NCBI GenBank assembly: GCA_014529385.2
Contig: CM043942.1
Span: 8,990,001 to 9,054,000 of the forward strand
Direction of reading: 5' to 3'
Length of the DNA stretch: 64,000 nt
Origin: Adiantum capillus-veneris
Lineage: Eukaryota > Streptophyta > Polypodiopsida > Polypodiales > Pteridaceae
This document shows positions 12,481-24,900 of the stretch, in pieces. The notes beneath the pieces were generated by a model. It did no database searches, had not been told where the DNA came from, and was given only the letters and a program-made list of their open reading frames with translations. How positions within the stretch are numbered: the stretch's first letter is position 1; the number at the start of each line of letters is the position of its first letter. A program made the translations under genes and the position numbers.

Positions 12481-12979
12481 CTAGGAAAATTCAGCGTCAG
12501 CTATTCTAAACCTTTTTCATGTACAACCAGCACCAGAGCCAGTTGACGGGTCAGAAAAGTCTCAGCACGACAAAAACATGTCAGTAGCAGAATCAGTAAA
12601 GTGTCAGATCCAGTATCAATTTTATGGGAAAAAGGGCGAGTGGGACTGCCAGTAATAGTCATTATAAGGAATATGGAGAGTATCATCCAATGCATGTATG
12701 CCACGTCGCCGACGATGCACAAAACTCTAGGAATGGTAAGTAGTGGAGCTTTTATGGTGCGAACGCGTATAACAGTAAGGCGAGTAAGAATTTTTCCTCA
12801 TAAGTCTCCTGCGCGATGCTTGCTTGCTGTTACACATTCGCCATCGTTGAGCTCTGAGACTTCTTCACTACAACCACAAACTTTCTCGTCTGAAGCATCT
12901 GTTACCAACCACACCTGGTTACAGCTTTGACTCTCCAAGTAAGTCTTCTTCCTCTATAGATTTATCGTCTTCACAGTGT

Positions 12980-15900
12980 ATGGTCAGAAGAAAAATGTCG
13001 AAGAAGATGGAAGATACCATAGATGAAACTTCGACACTCATCACTTCTATTAAAGCTTCTCTACCACTCATTCCCCATAGTAAGATACAGGAGTATGTGT
13101 TTACTGAGCAAGCGAAAGCGTTGCGACTGTGGGATTTGCATGTGGTCGTGCAAACCACAAGAATAGATTCTGACACGGTTATCATCAAGCAGGTTCTTGA
13201 TTCCTTCAATACCAATGATGACAATGCTGTAGTGTATGGTAGGAAAGTGTTAGCAACACCTGATGACATTGCTTATGATTTCAGACTGTCGAATGACCCA
13301 AAGAAAACCAGTGCAACTGCAGAATAGATAAGTTCAGCCCTCAGGGAAGATGAAGCAGCCAAGAAAAAACGAAAGGCCAATGGATAGGGGGTTCCAGTAG
13401 CGGGTCTGGACATTCCCGCTGCTTACCGATTTGTGGATGAAGTTGTTAGTTTGAAAAATAACCCTACATATGTCTCAGAGAAGTTGTTTGCTATGTTGGT
13501 TGCTAAAAGATTAGATGCTACAGCTCCGATCAACTTGTGTTAGATTTTGTCTCATAATGTGCTTCAGTAGACTGCCAAGTTGAAATCTCAGAGTGTTTTC
13601 AAAGCTTGGTATGTCAGGCAGTTTCTGTATTGGGCAACGTCTCCAGATGGTCACTGTCAGGTACGAATGGCTTGGAGTTAGAGGCCCATTCCAGTTCAAC
13701 AACGTTGAGTTATCTTCAAATGAAGAAGCTACAATTCTCATTTAGCTCTAACAGCACAAAAGAGGAAGGCTACATAGGTGGAAGCCAGTAGTTCAAAGAA
13801 ACCGAAGACTACATTGGATCAAAGTAGTGCTTTCTTAAAGTAACTAGAAAGTCAAGTTAAATCTTCGCCTACTGTAAAATTTTCAGCTGACCAGACTTCA
13901 GTAACTCAAACTTCAACAACACCTAAAGAACAAGCTCCAATACGGATTACTATTGGGACCAGCCAGCAAGCAGAGCAGAATCTAGCAAACACCATTGTTG
14001 AAAAAGACCAGCCGAATAAAACCAGTGCTGAGAAACTGACAGTTCATACTGATAAAGGAAAAGGTCTAGAACCTGCCAGTGCAGCCAACAAAGTTCTTGT
14101 CCCTTTCAGCGAATTTGCTTTAGCTTTAACCAAAAAGGACAGATTACAACAGCTATAGAATCACCCCCTCACAGGACGATTAATTCTACAGAAACCCTAC
14201 TTTACCACATTACCATATATGACCCCTGTTACGGTTTACGAGCCAGTTTTCTTTGACCCGGCGATAGTAATGGATGGTTGCTCAGTGCTTATCCAATCAT
14301 CCTAGAATAGGATTTTCAATGCTTTGAGACAAATGATGGATGCCTCAACATCCATTGATGAAGTGAATAAGTTAAAAGAAGAACTGAGGATCAATGAGCA
14401 GCAAGTTCAAAATTTGAAACAAGATATAGGGGCACAATCGTTGCGGCATAGTATTCTTGAAAATCAGTCAACTAGGACAATTCAAACATTGGAAAGTAAG
14501 TTGTTAAAGCTTGAAATTGAGAATAGACAGTTAATTGAAGACAAGGGAGAGGCTCTGAGAAATGCTGACAGATTTGAGACTATGCTGAGGATGAAGAGGG
14601 TTGATTTCAACGAACTACTGACTAGCCACACTGCATTGAAAGCTTCTTTAACAGAGAGATACATATATAATAACTTGGCTGATATTCTAAATCCAGAAGG
14701 CAACGCCACTTTCAATATGGACAATCTGAAAGCACTTATGGAAACTATGCAGAGTGATTTGCAAGATAAGCTTTTTGAATATAGGAGTGCTTTGACAAAT
14801 CAAACTATTCTGGACTACAGTGATAAGCAGAATAACCTCGATGAGGATTCTGAAAAAGCAGAAGAGAAAAATGAAGAGAGGGAGGACGGACCAACAGATA
14901 AACATAATGATGATAATGACTCTCCTGCATCTCCACCTTCAAGATTTGGTGTTGGTGGATCAGCTGCCAAAGGGAACAATCAGACCAGCCAGACCAGTAC
15001 AAGGACCAGCAATCGAAAGACCAGGGGACTGATCATCATCAACTAGGCAACACTGAAGACTCCCTTGTACACCAGCGCAACACAGTTCAGATAAGAAAGA
15101 AAAAGCTAAAGCTTTGACTGAGACCTTCAAGGGTGATGAGCAACATTCATTACAGCTCATCACATTGAACAAGAGGCTAAGACATCAGAAATTCTATTAC
15201 GAGAATATATCTGGAGGATGATGTTCTTCTCTTTGATCTGCAACGCTTTCAAAGGCTATATGTCGACGCCACATAAATGATTTAGCATTATAAGTCAACC
15301 GCTTTTCATGATCAGGAGTTGTGCCGACAACCTGTGCATCCCAACAACATCCAGCTGTTGGGAAAGGGTACCTGAGTGGGCATTGAGTTATGATGACAAG
15401 ATAGTCAATCCACACTGATAGCGACAATCTATTGTGCAGATAGACACTCTTTAGCCCTTGAATTGGATCTCTTGATTGGGAACAGACCTTCATGTAAGTG
15501 CATGGAAGAAAGTGAGGAATCAACTAAAAGAAGTTCTACTTCAAATGCAAATTGCCAAAGTAATTTTGGACCAGAGGCTGCAGGCTATTATTGAAGATCA
15601 GACTTCCATCAATAAAGGACCTCGAACTCAAATGACAGTAGGAAAACAGGCAACTGCTCTCTGAAAACTCTTTCAGTTTGTCCGTGTGACTCAGAAGATG
15701 ATGCAACAGGAGAATCAGGCTGTACTTAATTTTCTGAAATTTGTGCATGATTCATCAATTCTCCTGTATGCATTGCCTTCTAAGGAAGTTGAACTGCCCA
15801 AAATTTTCCCAGCAATGTATTCTCAGTATCCATAACCAGTGGATCGGCGCACATACTTTAACATCACTGTTGATCTTCAACATTGGTATGAGCGAGCCAC

Positions 15901-16444
15901 TGTGGAATGGAAAACTTGACGAACACTGATCAATGATGCTCTCCAACTGAATGATGTTTTGGAAGAAATGCAGAGGGTCAAGCTTTGTATGGGACAATGG
16001 TAGATCCAGCTCAGAGGTCTCACCAAAGTCACAAATCAACTGCTTCAACTTACTGTGCAGTCCGCTAAGATCCCTGAAAAAGATATTACGTCTAAACCAG
16101 GACTGGGGCCATAGTACATAGAAATGGCTGAGATCCTCTTTGAGACCAGGATTAAAACAAATCAACCTCTTTCAGAGGGATGAATCCACACAGTTTCGCA
16201 TTGTCATAAGTTTGTCAGAACCCGTCTGACAAAGGGTAGACGCACGTTGTATGATCCCGACACCAAAACCTACAACCCTCTCACGTCTTATGAATTAAAG
16301 ATGTTCACTGTGAGATGGGATCAACGTGAGCAGGAGGCCATTTACGGACTTATACAGAAGGACAATGCTGGTACTGGGACTTCTGAGGCACCCGCACAGA
16401 AGAAGGGCAAGAGGAAGCAGGTTCAGTGGAAGGATACTAGGTAG
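12980..16444 (+). pseudogene. gypsy-1 extra 3' open reading frame of about 1,150 codons (unknown protein)
   Basis: One reading frame (codon starts at 12980+3n) can be followed from 12980 to 16444 with stops but almost no frameshifts. Only about 15047-15175 looks shifted and then restored. Open pieces are 12980-13327, 14324-15046, 15476-15664 and 16247-16444. From 12980 to 15046 I read about nine TAG, two TGA and one TAA. The N-terminus has VVYGRKVLATPDDIAYDFRL, loosely like the V-x-G-R...P-x-x-I pattern of plant transposon-associated domains. At 14324-14800 a heptad-rich segment predicts a long coiled coil. It is followed by an acidic stretch and a Ser/Thr/Lys tail. No signal peptide or membrane segment is seen. 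I do not recognise the protein. It occupies the env-like position. Confidence 0.7.
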
Positions 16445-16779
16445 TTCCATCTCAAAATCAGACGTGTGAATTTTTCCAATGAGACACTGAATTTCTTTGG
16501 CTGGGCATCCTTAAAATCACAATTATACGGATGTCAAGCTCTCAACAAGCATGAAGTATGGTATAAAGCTAGCAATAGCAGAAGAGCTAGCCACTCCAAA
16601 GGAGTACTATCAATAGGAACATCGGCCTACTCATGAGGAACATTGGCCAACTCAACAAACAGATAGATGGATTAAGGTTTTAGGGTTTGAACCAAAACCA
16701 AAAACTCAGATGGGTTCCTCAACACCAATTCAGAATCTGGCAGTGGAATTTTCAAATTTTTTGGTATAACTCCAAAATT

Positions 16780-16791
16780 CAAGAAAGGAGG
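16780..16791 (+). other. gypsy-1 polypurine tract
   Basis: A purine run (AAGAAAGGAGGG) lies immediately 5' of the 3' LTR, where plus-strand synthesis is primed. Confidence 0.75.
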
Positions 16792-17304
16792 GAAAGAAGG
16801 CGAAGACAATTTCATCAAGCGGGAACTGTCACTTGGAAGGCCGAACAGTGGATCAGTCACACATCAGTAATTACCGTGGGCAACTACCACAGTAACTCCT
16901 AGGAGCTATAAATAGGACCCATTACATTGTAATTGGGGTGCTTGCTTCTTGTACTTCATAGTTCTTGGCCTAGTTGTTTATCTTTCGGCTTTCGTTTTCC
17001 AAGTATTCCCAAGTTACGAGCCTTTCTCTTCTAGCTTTACTCTATAATCATCACTGTTGTAATCATTTAAGCCCATACTCATTACACACTGTTCTGATTG
17101 TCCTTGAACCATTAATCTGAAACTCCAAATATTTTTCAATCATTCAGTATGTCTATCATCTCAGTGTACTATTCCAGTTCAGTTAACTATATCACTTCAG
17201 TCTCAGTTCTATATTCCAGTTTCCGACATTGAATTGACAACCTACCAGTAGCTTTAAATTCCAACACTAGAATCAGCTATCTGAAAAGATCAGCTCCAAT
17301 TCCA
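16792..17304 (+). repeat. gypsy-1 3' LTR
   Basis: This 513-bp copy matches the 5' LTR, ends TCCA and has CTATAAATAG at about 16904. Its first bases (GAAAG) have lost the TG seen in the 5' copy. GGCTC follows. Confidence 0.9.
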
Positions 17305-19821
17305 GGCTCCTTGTGAGTCAAAACTCTCTAGTTTGACCATGCCTTTTTTTTTTACTTAATCACCTTGCTCTTCTCTTTCTATCCTTACACCACCTACCAT
17401 TAATATGTTCTTGGGCAGGAGGACAAGCTAAAGAGGTAGTGAAATCTCAAATTGCTTTCGTGCAATTTAGATTGCTTATGTATGATGTATTGAAACATCT
17501 CAAGGAAGATGCCCTTACTTCCTTTGGTAACTTCAAAGGAGTGAAACACATTGTTAGCCTCCTAAACCCAACATGGAAGAAGAGAGTACACCGTCTCTCA
17601 AACGCCCTCTAGCTCTCTCCACCGTTCTCACACTATTACTTCTTTCCTCACTCCATTCTCTTCTTAAGATTCGACTTTTTGGAGAGGGAAAACTAAGAGT
17701 TATGTTACGGGGAGAGAAAAAGGGTATCTTGTACGATAATTCCCTGACACTTGACCTTTTTTAACAAGTAAACAAAAATGCAACGGATAGGATATGTATC
17801 TAGAAGGAACCATGGGAGTCAAAATTGTATGTTCGATGTCTATTTATCATGAGCATAATTTTAGAATATTTTACACCTCTGCATATATATTTAGAATGCT
17901 TTGACATTGTGTTTGGAAGTCACACTCTTTTTAAAGCTATCAAGATTGGTTGGAAATGTAAGGTCTCTTTGAAAAAAATTATATATAGAGTTTTTATCAA
18001 AACAATAGGTCTCCCCAATCTCTAAAAATGAAAAGTCTTTCAAAACATCTTAAGTGCATAAGTGAAGGGTGGGTTTAAGAAATGAAAAGACCCATGAAAA
18101 TGGAAAGTCAAGAGACTTTTTGTGTCCACATAAAGAGACGATCAAGTGCACTTTGATACATATGTGTTTCTTTTGCTTATTTTCCCTTTAGTGTTTTCTT
18201 CTCTTTAGAGTCTGTCCTTGCACTATATAGGTAATGAATATTTTTTTAGCATTTTCTTCTCTTTAGAATGCGTTTTGAAACCATTAAGAAATGAATGTGA
18301 TTACAAAAAATACTCACAATATTGTAAAGAATTTGGTGAGTATGGTTTACATGTTTGCACAATGGATCTTGGGATTATTGCAAATGTCCATACTCATGGA
18401 CTAGTTGGTAGGGTTGAATCATATTCCATTTCATCCATAAAAACCCACCCACATTTGGCTTTTGCCGCACTCTTACACTGCTTGGCTGACAAAGCCAGTT
18501 TCCTTCATCTCGATAATAACATTTGGTATCACCTTTCTAATATGCATTGCTTGAGTGTTAATCGTCAATATTCCAAAGGCACTCTACTCTAAACCAACAC
18601 TACCCACGCTTTCATACATACATACACACATACATATCACTATATATGATATAGAGAGCTATTACACAACAGTGTACTTGGGGGAGAGCTTGAAGAGTAA
18701 AACTTATTTTAGTGTAGGAAGCATCGAAGCTTATTGAAAAGATTAGATTGATAAGTACGCTCTCACTTTTTTACTCACTAACCAAATCCTCAATTACGAT
18801 TCAATAGCCTCCTCAATTATGAAGGAATTATGGTGCATTTCTATTAAGTAAGACTTTCAATAGATATGTTTACTCACCCCTAATGGGTATAATTACTCAC
18901 CATGGTAGATGAGCTTCATCCCCATGATGTAGCCTTACTATTTCATAGAACCAGAAGGGGCTATCAACTGGAATAAATTCAAAAAAGAACGAGAATCCTC
19001 TTGGAAAGCAAGAGCATGGGTGAAGGTGCGCAAAGCGAACCAGGCAATGTGTCACGTGGAAAAAGGTAGCACTCGCGCAGGTCACAAATGTCGCAAGAGT
19101 TAACAACAGGCGAGCACTATCTACGTTCGAATCCAATGAGCCTACTATTTTGTGTAGCCTTCAATAGAAGGCCTCGTATAATGGAATTTAGAAGAATCTC
19201 AGAATGATATGAATAAAATAACAGTGGAACCAGTATGACGAGTGTTGGGTGCTCACCCCCATTATGAGGCCTTCCTATTTCTAAGCAACAGCACGAGTGG
19301 CATTGATGCACTTCCCTTCACCCTATTTATCGGCGCGCTACGAAAGGAGAAGAAACCCCGCTCGATCACATACGTACAAATATATGCAATCCAAAAGAGT
19401 TCGCTCAAGTATGACAGTTGGGACCTCAAGATTCATGATGGAATATGCACCATCCAACTGGAAGTAGGTAATTATCTACATATTTTTGTTTTATAAATCT
19501 AAGAGGCAACCATAGTCGGGATTGTGTAACAACTGACATAGGTAGTTTATGCCTAGCCCCACATGATGATTGATGGGTGTCTTGGCTATTAGTTCACAAA
19601 GAAATATCACAGACTTAGAATGATATCACTATTATACTCATCAACAATGTATTAATGGGGTGACAAATGATTTGCATGAGTGATTGATCTATTGCCTATA
19701 GTATGCATCAAACTTTTGGCATAAGTAGTAAGAAGTCAAGCATATGCATATCCTAGTATACTAGTTGCTACTTGGATTGGTAGTACCTATTCAAAGATTT
19801 ACATTGGGAGTTGTGTCAGTT

Positions 19822-19956
19822 GGTCATTAATGATTCTTAACACTGATTGGCTCAAAGAATGGAAGGATTCTAAGCTCTGTAGACCGCTGGTCATTGATGG
19901 TTCTTGAAATGGATTGGCTCTAAAAGAATGGAAGGATTCTAAGCTCTACAAATTGC
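19822..19956. repeat. 67-bp tandem duplication
   Basis: Two copies start GGTCATT (19822 and 19889) and share GATTGGCTC and GGAAGGATTCTAAGCTCT. Confidence 0.85.
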
Positions 19957-20034
19957 CAAGTTTGGGCGGTTCTTTTTGGATTTGGATTGCCAAACATTCT
20001 TCTTAATGCATGGTAGTACTCCAAACACAATGGA

Positions 20035-20246
20035 TATTACTACCTTGTTTTCTTTTCCCTCGTCTTACCTCTGATTGCATTTATGCTTTCAGTTCTCCAC
20101 CTTGGAAAACGCACTTAAATCCACACAACAATCATGATGCAACTCTTGATGGTTTATGGATGTATATTACCACCTTATTTTCTTTTTCGTTGTCTTACCT
20201 CTGATTGCATTTATGCTTTCAATTCTCCACCTTGGAAAACGCACTC
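20035..20246. repeat. 80-bp direct repeat, 130-bp spacing
   Basis: 20035-20115 and 20165-20246 share TTACCTCTGATTGCATTTAT and CCACCTTGGAAAACGCACT, separated by about 50 bp of unique sequence. Confidence 0.88.
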
Positions 20247-21358
20247 AATTTCAAGACAAGACATCATTCACATACCTCTCTTCTTGTACTTAGCTATATG
20301 AAGGATCAAGCTGCTACCCTCTAGGCTTCGTCTGTGCAATCCCTTTCTAAAATACATTCTTCTCGTTTCAAACTCCCATTTTTTGAAGCTTCGCACATCC
20401 AAATAGGAGTGTCTGTGTTCAACCACGATGGAAGCTTATAATCTGCCCAACAGCTCAACAACCTGAGCATCAAGAGTCAATCATGTATCGTCTAACCTTT
20501 CAATGATTGAGTCACCATTATGTCCTTTTGGAAAAGAACATTGAGGGAATGAAGTTCCTTTCCAAATAATCAATGGTCTAAGTCAAGCTACTAAGTCCCA
20601 CCATCAAGACTTGGTTTATTTCTCTTCAAAAGGTTCTGAATTAGCCACCCTACAAAGGAAGCTACGTGGTCGTAACCGTGCTTTTGCCCCCTCTCAATCC
20701 ACTCCTATTCTCTCTCCAATGGGGGGTATCTTGCAAAGATTCTCAAAATGGTTTATGTTCTATATGTGATTCAACACTTGTAGAGCTTATTCTCAAGCGT
20801 CTACGGGGGACTTGTTACCAGCTACACAGTGCAAACCAATGCAAAGGTGTCGAAGTTCAACATAGACAAGTTTGAACTAGCAACACATATATAATAGAAA
20901 GATGGCATCTTAGTGCACGAGAAAAGCAACAAAGCCACACAAAGCTTTTACACCAACAATGACATAGGAGATATTAAATAGGTACTATTGCACTTCACCA
21001 AGCAAGCAAAGGCCCTGATGATTGACAACCTTGGGATGCATTGCACACTTTGTAGACAGAGATCACAACCTTGCACTAGCTTACAAGCCAATGTTGATGG
21101 TTGGCCACTATGTGGATTCATTTTTGGTGCCTTGGTAAGAGAATACAAGTTTTTGGCACTATCTAATGTTGAACAAGGTATGGCCTTGCAACCACTATCT
21201 TGATAGGTAAGTCTCTTATTTTCTGCATATGACATTTAACACTCACTTCTCCAAAACCAAGAGACCTTAAGGGACGATGCATATGTCTTGAAATCACGCC
21301 TTTGTGTGCAATGGGGTGTGCACGCGCTCGTGCGTGGAGTTACTCAAAAAAAACGTGC

Positions 21359-21383
21359 GAGAGAGAGAGAGAGAGAGAGAGAG
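21359..21383. repeat. (GA)n microsatellite
   Basis: GA run of about 25 bp. Confidence 0.95.
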
Positions 21384-21581
21384 CTAAGGGCAGAACCATT
21401 CGCGATCATGCATTGTATATTGGTTCGCCTTTCAAACCAGATTGGCATCTCAAGGCAAAAGCCATTCGCGGTTATGGGCCAAAGTGATCCAAATCCTCTA
21501 ATGCAGCCCCCCTCGATGCTGTGTAGTTCTCTGCAGTCATGGATGGGCGTCTAGGTGTCCCTAGTTCGGTCCGCTCGATCG

Positions 21582-21585
<4 letters not shown>

Positions 21586-21615
<30 letters not shown>
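21586..21615. repeat. (GA)n microsatellite
   Basis: GA run of about 30 bp in spacer sequence downstream of the aldehyde oxidase gene. Confidence 0.95.
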
Positions 21616-21617
<2 letters not shown>

Positions 21618-21836
21618 AATGCAACCTGCTCGGCGCCCGGTCAGACTACTGACCATGGAGGAGATTGATGAGATCCACCAAGGACCAAGGACCAATGATA
21701 GATCTCTTCGTATCCTAACAAGTTCCATTTCAGTACCCTTTTCTTTTTATTTTTGGTGCTCATCAGATTCTCCACGTTGTTCCTTTTTGGTCTCATAGGT
21801 CATTTTGGCCTTTTGAAGACGCTAATATAACATTTC

Positions 21837-21841
<5 letters not shown>

Positions 21842-21887
<46 letters not shown>
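21842..21887. repeat. (CT)n microsatellite in the aldehyde oxidase 3' flank
   Basis: A CT run of about 46 bp starts 36 bp past the aldehyde oxidase stop. On the gene strand it is (GA)n and probably lies in the 3' UTR. Confidence 0.95.
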
Positions 21888-21888
<1 letters not shown>

Positions 21889-21923
21889 GAAGTTCTGTGG
21901 AGAGGAGGGAGAAGAGAGGTTGA

Positions 21924-24900
21924 TCAAGCTAAGACTGCTCCATGCCTTCGGAGGTACTCTTCCAGCCTTTCCAAGCCACACAGCTTCTTTACTCTCTCCA
22001 TAGAAGCTGGTATGTCAAATTGGAAAAATCTCTCCTTGCCTTCATCTTGTCCTGGAGATGAAGCCATCTGCTGTTGCCCGGCCTCCCTTGCCGCTTCAAT
22101 CGCCCGCCTCACCGCAGAGTGAACCGTCCCTGCCAATAGCAAGGGAGGCTCTCCACAAGCTATTAGCCACAGCAAAACAGGCACCAAACTTAATGGTAAG
22201 TAAAGCACAAACAATAGCTGGATAAAGCATATCAACACGGGCAATCAAGAAAAGACCTTTGGATGAAAGGATTCTATTCTTATGAGCCACACTGTTCTCC
22301 ATCTCTACCACAAACTTTTGTGGTATATTATCCACAGTCGGCGGCTTATACGTCCAAGTGCCAGTTGTAGTCAGCGCGCCTTTATCATCCACTTCCAGCT
22401 CCTCCGTCAAGAAGAAGCCGATGCCTTGAACAAAAGATCCTTCAATCTGCCCAAGTCCCAAGCATAACTCAGGTTCTTTTCTTCTTAAAAACCTTGTTTG
22501 CTTCTATTTCATAATTAAGTTAAAATTATCATAGTTTCATGTGATCACCCCCATCCTGTCATGCATGCTAAAGGGACTTGCGGCCATTGCAGATTAATGC
22601 ATCAGCTAATTTCCAAAATTTCCTTGCAGATGCAATTTAACAAGACAGTACTTTTAGCAAAGGATTTGCTGCTCACCTGCCCAATGTCCACTGCTGGATT
22701 CATACTTTTCCCACAGTCGTAAAAAATGTCCGTCCATAAGATAGTTACAGCCCCTGTGAGAGTATCAAGCTCCACCTGGCAATGTTTAAAGATTCCAAAT
22801 AATGAGAGAATACAAATCAGACAAGGGAAACGCAAATCTCAATGGACTAACCACAAATACCAATACACAATTCAGTTTCCCCATTATCAAACCTATGTAG
22901 GCCTCCACTATTTACCCCATGCATATAATCAAGAGACTTACCTGAGTTGCCGCCACACCATAATTAAGGTAGTTTTTGGTAATTTTACTTGGAAACCAGT
23001 GCACATGGGCAGACAAGTTCACTTCTTCATGTTCAGCCTACATGCCAGAAAAAAGGCCCATTATGTCAGAAAGATCCTATTGCACACACTTGTGCACAAT
23101 TTGCAAACACGGTTGTACCAGCTTGATAAGATCATTCCAAGAAATGCCAGCCGCCGACTCTTCCTCTTTTTTCACCTTCAACGGAAACAGCCTATCAACA
23201 AGAACTCGGCAGGCCTGTCTTACTGCCTCACAACTTCCTTCAGACGCCGTGCTACCAGCAGTTAAACCCCCATGGGGCATACTGATACTATCTGCCTGGA
23301 CTACACGAACCTTCATTGATGCTGCAGCCGTTTTCGGCGTAATCAACGGACCCAGTCCATGCACTGTTGCTTGCTTCACTTTGGTCCAGAGCCCTTGCCC
23401 TAATTCAATTCCTCCCACCTCCACAACAATGGAACCATCATGAAAAATACTCACCTTTGCAGGTTTGGGGGATTGACCTACCTCGTAAACACTCGGTAGC
23501 ACTGATAAGCCCCTTTTCAACCACACATTGGCTGCATTGAAACTGGTAACATCTTTCACATTCTCCTCCACGCGATTGAGCATTCTGTCCCACATTGACG
23601 GTAGTGTAAAGCCTTCTATCCCACCGGTCATGTCTGTTTTGGAGAAAAAGAGTGAAACACTATCAAGAGAGTGCATATTCCTCGTGATGACCAAGTGTAC
23701 ATCTAAACCCAGAACTGCTGCCACATGCTCAAGAACCGTATCTGCGATAAAGGACCCTTGCACATGCCCTGGCCCTCTCATTGCACTTTTGCTGGATAGA
23801 TTTGTCTTACAGACTGTGAACTCTAAAGCCATAGATCCCCAATTATACTTCTTCAGGCCACCTTCGACCAGGAAGGGCATACCTGGACTAAGATCCTCTG
23901 ACCAACCTCCATCAATGAAAATCTTAGCTGTGAGGCCTGTCACCTTTCCATCCGCTTTAAATGCTACCGAATACTGTGTCTTTGTAGGGTGGCGGCCACC
24001 CATCACAAGCATGTCCGTCTTTCGATCTAGATACATCCTCACAGGACGCTGTAATTTGAATGCTGCAAGTGCACAAGCAGACGCAACCTGTAATATCAAA
24101 GGAAAACTGGTGACTAAGCCAGCAAGTCAGACTCTACCACCATGCAAAGCAGGCCTTCAAGCAATAGTACTTACCGCAATATTTCTAGTGGCCTTTCCTC
24201 CAAAGCCACCTCCTACTCTTCGAGTGATAATGCGCACATTGTGATGAGGTAGGCCAAGACACATAGACACAGACTTCTGTAAAATTTCAGTGCTTTGACA
24301 CGAGCTATAGATCACAATACAGTTATCTTCCTCTGGGATTGCTAGAGCTGTTTGGGTCTCCATATAGAAGTAATACTGGGAGCCTGTCTTGACCTGCCCA
24401 ACACATTTCACTCTCAAGGGCCAAATGACTTCTTAACCAGTCAAAGTTACAGAAAAATCGTTTACCTCAGCATCCAGGATTTGATGCTCAGCTTCTGAGA
24501 AGCCTTGCTCCACGTTCCCTGTGGATGTTGCAGCGATAAAGGGGGGTACTGAGAAGAGACTGTCTTTAGCAACTGCATCTTCGATACATAATATAGGTGA
24601 GCATTCCTCACTATAATGCACTTTTATTCTATCTGCTGCTGCTTTCGCATGTTCGGGTGAATCGGCTACCTAGCAAGCAGAGATGGCACTAAAATCAGCA
24701 ACTACACCAGGATGCTCAAAAGCCCTGCAGACCTGCAACGCAGTGTTTCAAATGACATAGGCAACATGAAGAGAGAGCATGCACATCTGCATCCGCCTTC
24801 AAGGTTACAAACATCTTAACCTCTGTAGCTCTAAATTAAAATCCCATACTATACTGCACTATACAAGGGCAAGCGCGCACACTTATATTTGAAGGGTGAA

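Larger units (their letters stand above)
2976..17304 (+). mobile_element. gypsy-1: complete, decayed Ty3/gypsy retrotransposon
   Basis: Two direct repeats, 2976-3474 and 16792-17304, are the LTRs. The 5' copy begins TGTAG and ends TCCA. The 5 bases before it (2971-2975) and the 5 after the 3' LTR (17305-17309) are both GGCTC, a 5-bp target duplication, so this is a single insertion event. Internal order is gag, protease, reverse transcriptase, RNase H, integrase, which defines Ty3/gypsy. A very long extra frame then fills the space between integrase and the 3' LTR. A truncated copia lies within gag. All frames carry stops or frameshifts, so the copy is not autonomous. Confidence 0.93.
17310..21841. 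other. Spacer between gypsy-1 and the aldehyde oxidase gene; no gene recognised
   Basis: Several open frames occur (for example 18218-18592, 124 codons), but none has a domain, convincing codon bias or neighbouring splice signals. The region contains two tandem duplications (19822-19956; 20035-20246) and two GA tracts near the right end. Confidence 0.55.

Noticed and set aside
12980-16444. Reassigned or read-through TAG codons as the reason for TAG-rich frames
   Set aside because: The host gene in the same window uses an ordinary code, the elements also carry TGA, TAA and frameshifts, and CHG deamination explains the bias more simply.
17573-17764. Short hydrophobic frame as a membrane protein gene
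   Set aside because: Only 63 codons, no conserved motif, located in decayed spacer sequence.
18218-18592. 124-codon open frame in the spacer
   Set aside because: No domain, AT-rich random-like composition, no supporting splice or promoter signals.
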